Positions 61,912 through 64,000 of a stretch of DNA of 64,000 nt are shown in pieces (positions within the stretch are counted from its first letter, which is position 1; the number at the start of each line of letters is the position of its first letter). The translations under genes were made by a program, and so were the position numbers. This DNA is from Botrimarina colliarenosi (lineage in GTDB: Bacteria > Planctomycetota > Planctomycetia > Pirellulales > Lacipirellulaceae). A model generated the notes under the pieces. That model worked only from the letters and a program-made list of their open reading frames with translations, searched no databases and was not told the DNA's origin. The DNA is taken from NCBI RefSeq assembly GCF_007859955.1, contig NZ_SJPR01000002.1, positions 172,353-236,352 of the forward strand, in the 5' to 3' direction.

Positions 61912-63194
61912 CGGGTCCCTCCCGCGACGAGCCGCTTGGACTCTTCGTCGCCGAATCGCTCGACCGACTGTCGAAACTCGGCGTTGGCGGCGGCGGTCTC
62001 GATCAGCGTCCCCCCGTCGGCCGCGGCGGCCCACGCTTGCTGCAGGGCGACGACGCCCGCAGCCGGTCCGCCCGGGTGCGCCATCACGCCCCCGCCCGCC
62101 ATGTAGAGCAGGTCGACCGTCTTCGTGCGGCGGTAGGTTTCGAAGGCTTGGCCCCCCCACTGGCCCGACGAGACGACCGGTAGGACGGGGCGCGTCGCGC
62201 CGAGCGGCTCGAGGCACGACGCGATCGATCGGACCACCGAGTCGTCCGGTTCCCAGAACTTGTTCGCGATCCCGTTCACGTGGAGTTGATCGACCCCGGC
62301 CAGCCGCCAGAGTTTCTGGTAGGCGGGAAACTCAACGCCCAAGTAGGGGTGTCGCGTCAGCATGCCCCAACCGTTGCGGTGCCCGTGGATCGCCAGCTCG
62401 CCGTGCTCGCAAAGCCGTTTAACCGCCGTCAGGCCGACGCTGTTGAGGCTAACCATCGCGCACGTGCCGCCGGCGGCGGCGATTTTATCGTAGTGCCGCA
62501 GCATAACGTCGAGGTCGCCGCTCACGTTGAACGCCACCATCACTCGCTTGCCGGTCCGCTCGGCGTGGTCGTTCACGAGCCGCATCACCGCGTCGACGCG
62601 TTCGTTGAACGGCGAGTGCGGCGGGTCGGCCATCAGCTCATCGTCTTTGACGAAATCGATACCCGCAGCGATCAGCGGTGAGACCAACTCGGCGGTCTCG
62701 TCAGGCGAGAGGCCGACGCTCGGCTTGATGATCGTCCCGATCATCGGACGGTCGTGAACGCCGGTCAGCGCTCGGCAGCCTTCCACCCCGCGTCGTGGCC
62801 CGGTGAACGCTTCGAGGAGCGACGCGGGCGCCTCGAAGTCAAGGAGCTTCAGTCCCGTGAAGGCCTTCAGTTCGAACAGGTTGCCTTCGAGCGTTGAAAC
62901 GATTGTCGGCAGGTTGGAGCCGAAGTTTTCGGTCGACCAAGAGACGGTGATCTCGCCGCGCTGAAAGCGTTCGCCCGCGACCCCCCCCGGCAGGCTGGGC
63001 GACTCGACGGTCTCGTGGGGCGTTACGTGTTCGACCCGGGCGGCGAAACGCCGCTTGAGCTCTTCGCTCTCGCCCGGGACGGCGACGAAGGTGCCCGACG
63101 ATTGCTCCCCCGCGAGCGTGGCGGCGGCCTGCTCGAGCGACAGCGGGGTTTCGACCCGGTACGTGGCCTGGAGGCGTTCGGTGGTATGGGTCAT
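61908..63194 (-). CDS. RuBisCO-like protein (form IV), possibly 3-oxo-isoapionate-4-phosphate-acting
   Basis: A 428-residue cytoplasmic protein of the RuBisCO large-subunit superfamily. The N-terminal domain covers about 1-135 and the TIM barrel about 140-420. Active-site motifs are kept in part: GTIIKPSVGLSPDETAEL (K157, equivalent to the KPKLGLS lysine) and AGIDFVKDDELM (K183, D185, E186, equivalent to the carbamylated lysine and metal ligands). AIHGHRNGWGMLTRHP contains the His block, and VVSSGQWGG and YMAGGGVMAHPGGPAAG the phosphate-loop region. It is far from form I-III enzymes. Some relatives act on 3-oxo-isoapionate-4-phosphate in D-apiose catabolism. It overlaps the permease gene upstream (ATGA) and the kinase gene downstream (GTGA), a pairing that supports this role. 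Confidence 0.88.
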   Translation of the reverse strand: MTHTTERLQATYRVETPLSLEQAAATLAGEQSSGTFVAVPGESEELKRRFAARVEHVTPHETVESPSLPGGVAGERFQRGEITVSWSTENFGSNLPTIVSTLEGNLFELKAFTGLKLLDFEAPASLLEAFTGPRRGVEGCRALTGVHDRPMIGTIIKPSVGLSPDETAELVSPLIAAGIDFVKDDELMADPPHSPFNERVDAVMRLVNDHAERTGKRVMVAFNVSGDLDVMLRHYDKIAAAGGTCAMVSLNSVGLTAVKRLCEHGELAIHGHRNGWGMLTRHPYLGVEFPAYQKLWRLAGVDQLHVNGIANKFWEPDDSVVRSIASCLEPLGATRPVLPVVSSGQWGGQAFETYRRTKTVDLLYMAGGGVMAHPGGPAAGVVALQQAWAAAADGGTLIETAAANAEFRQSVERFGDEESKRLVAGGTR

Positions 63195-64000
63195 TCGCTG
63201 GCCCCCCCGGTACGAGTCGCCCGGTCAATCGCGACGGCCGCCAGGATGACGGCGCCCTTGATCACCTGCTGCCAGAACGGTGACACCTCCATCAGCACTA
63301 ACCCGTTGTTCAGAACGCCAATGATGAGACACCCCAGCACCGCCCCGAAAACCGAGCCCCGCCCGCCCGACAACGAGGCGCCCCCGATAACGACCGCCGC
63401 AATCGAGTCCAATTCGTAGGCGATCCCGGCGTTGGGGGTCGCCGAGTCCAGTCGGGCCGCCACCAACACGCCCGCCATCCCCGCCAATCCGCCACACAGA
63501 GTGTAAGCGAGAAACTTCACCCTGCCGACATCGACACCACTTAGTTTAGCAGCCCGCTCTGACCCGCCGACGGCATAAAGATGCAGACCGAACGGCGTCC
63601 GCCGCGTCACCACCGCGAAGACCAGCACCAGCCCGGCGACCACCCAGGCCGGCGTCGGCAACCCAAGGAACCGGCCCGATCCGAGGGCGCCGAACGTCTC
63701 CCCCAGACCGGTGATCGGATGCCCGCCCGTCCAGAGCATGGTCAGCCCGCGGGCGATGCTCAGCATGCCAAGCGTCGCGACAAACGGCGGCAGGCCGAAT
63801 CGGGTGATCGCCGTCCCGTTGAACGCCCCGCAGAGCAGTCCCACAACGATCCCTACCGCCACGGCGCCGGCGGCGGTGAACTCAAGGTGGGAGCCAATCG
63901 CGGCGATGTCGACGCCGTTCTTCAACATCCCCGCGGCCACAGCGCCCGACAGGGCGAGGACCGAGCCGACCGACAGATCGATCCCGCCCGCGACGATGAC
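63191..64000 (-). CDS. RbsC-type ABC sugar transporter permease (partial)
   Basis: The gene is cut by the right edge; 269 codons and the stop are present. The edge sequence reads VIVAGGIDLSVGSVLALSGAVAAGM, the signature of ribose/branched-sugar ABC permeases, which normally lies roughly 50-70 residues from the N-terminus, so the true start is beyond the window. Several hydrophobic helices follow, then FGLHLYAVGGSERAAKLSGVDVGRVKFLAYTLCGGLAGMAGVL and GIAYELDSIAAVVIGGASLSGGRGSVFGAVLGCLIIGVLNNGL. The C-terminus is short and basic. It probably imports the sugar or sugar acid used by the downstream kinase and RuBisCO-like protein. Its stop overlaps the RuBisCO-like ATG (ATGA). Confidence 0.92.
   Translation of the reverse strand, partial: VIVAGGIDLSVGSVLALSGAVAAGMLKNGVDIAAIGSHLEFTAAGAVAVGIVVGLLCGAFNGTAITRFGLPPFVATLGMLSIARGLTMLWTGGHPITGLGETFGALGSGRFLGLPTPAWVVAGLVLVFAVVTRRTPFGLHLYAVGGSERAAKLSGVDVGRVKFLAYTLCGGLAGMAGVLVAARLDSATPNAGIAYELDSIAAVVIGGASLSGGRGSVFGAVLGCLIIGVLNNGLVLMEVSPFWQQVIKGAVILAAVAIDRATRTGGASE

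Overview
The window reads as high-GC chromosomal DNA from a planctomycete, most likely Pirellulales or Lacipirellulaceae-like. The taxon is inferred from gene families, not from a marker gene. The evidence is a DUF1559 pseudopilin with the C-terminal H-x9-DG motif, a DUF1501 protein paired with a PSCyt1/DUF1549/DUF1553 cytochrome, five PEP-CTERM proteins (several with dockerin-like modules), and weak or GTG-based translation starts. No rRNA, tRNA, CRISPR array, insertion sequence or phage gene was found.

Almost the whole window is a pectin-utilisation region. Left part (1-16.4 kb): a partial beta-helix protein, two PL1 pectate lyases and a DNRLRE PEP-CTERM protein on the minus strand; then plus-strand uxaC-like and uxaE genes for galacturonate catabolism; a DUF1559/lipoprotein/PEP-CTERM trio closed by a strong terminator; a GH28 polygalacturonase; a CE8-CE12 two-domain pectin esterase; and, divergent from it, a XylR-type LacI/AraC regulator.

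Middle part (16.4-42.4 kb): a minus-strand run with GH28, an L-fucose isomerase-like protein, a class II aldolase, a FucP symporter and the DUF1553/DUF1501 pair; a plus-strand exported TIM-barrel protein; a tightly overlapped minus-strand operon GH106 / beta-propeller hydrolase / GH95 / GH2 (LacZ type); then plus-strand GH2 and a multidomain PL1.

Right part (42.4-64 kb): a DNRLRE PEP-CTERM protein with its own terminator; a plus-strand series of a PATR/dockerin/PEP-CTERM protein, DUF3826, PL1, MGH1-like, GH95 and GH127; and, convergent with it, a minus-strand operon entering from the right edge. That operon holds an RbsC-type ABC permease, a RuBisCO-like protein, a DUF1537 sugar-acid kinase, an Asp/Glu-racemase-like protein, a BASS transporter and a large beta-helix plus TIM-barrel-like (DUF6298-type) exported protein. 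The first five overlap by four bases each.

Working model (inference): exported PL1, GH28 and CE8-CE12 enzymes de-esterify and cut the galacturonan backbone. GH106, GH95, GH2 and GH127 trim rhamnose, fucose or galactose, and arabinose side chains. FucP, the ABC permease and BASS import products. UxaC/UxaE and the fucose-type enzymes feed central metabolism. The RuBisCO-like protein next to a DUF1537 kinase recalls the D-apionate pathway. Because apiose occurs in rhamnogalacturonan-II and apiogalacturonan, the right-hand operon may link side-chain removal to branched-sugar catabolism. This is the most interesting candidate system here.
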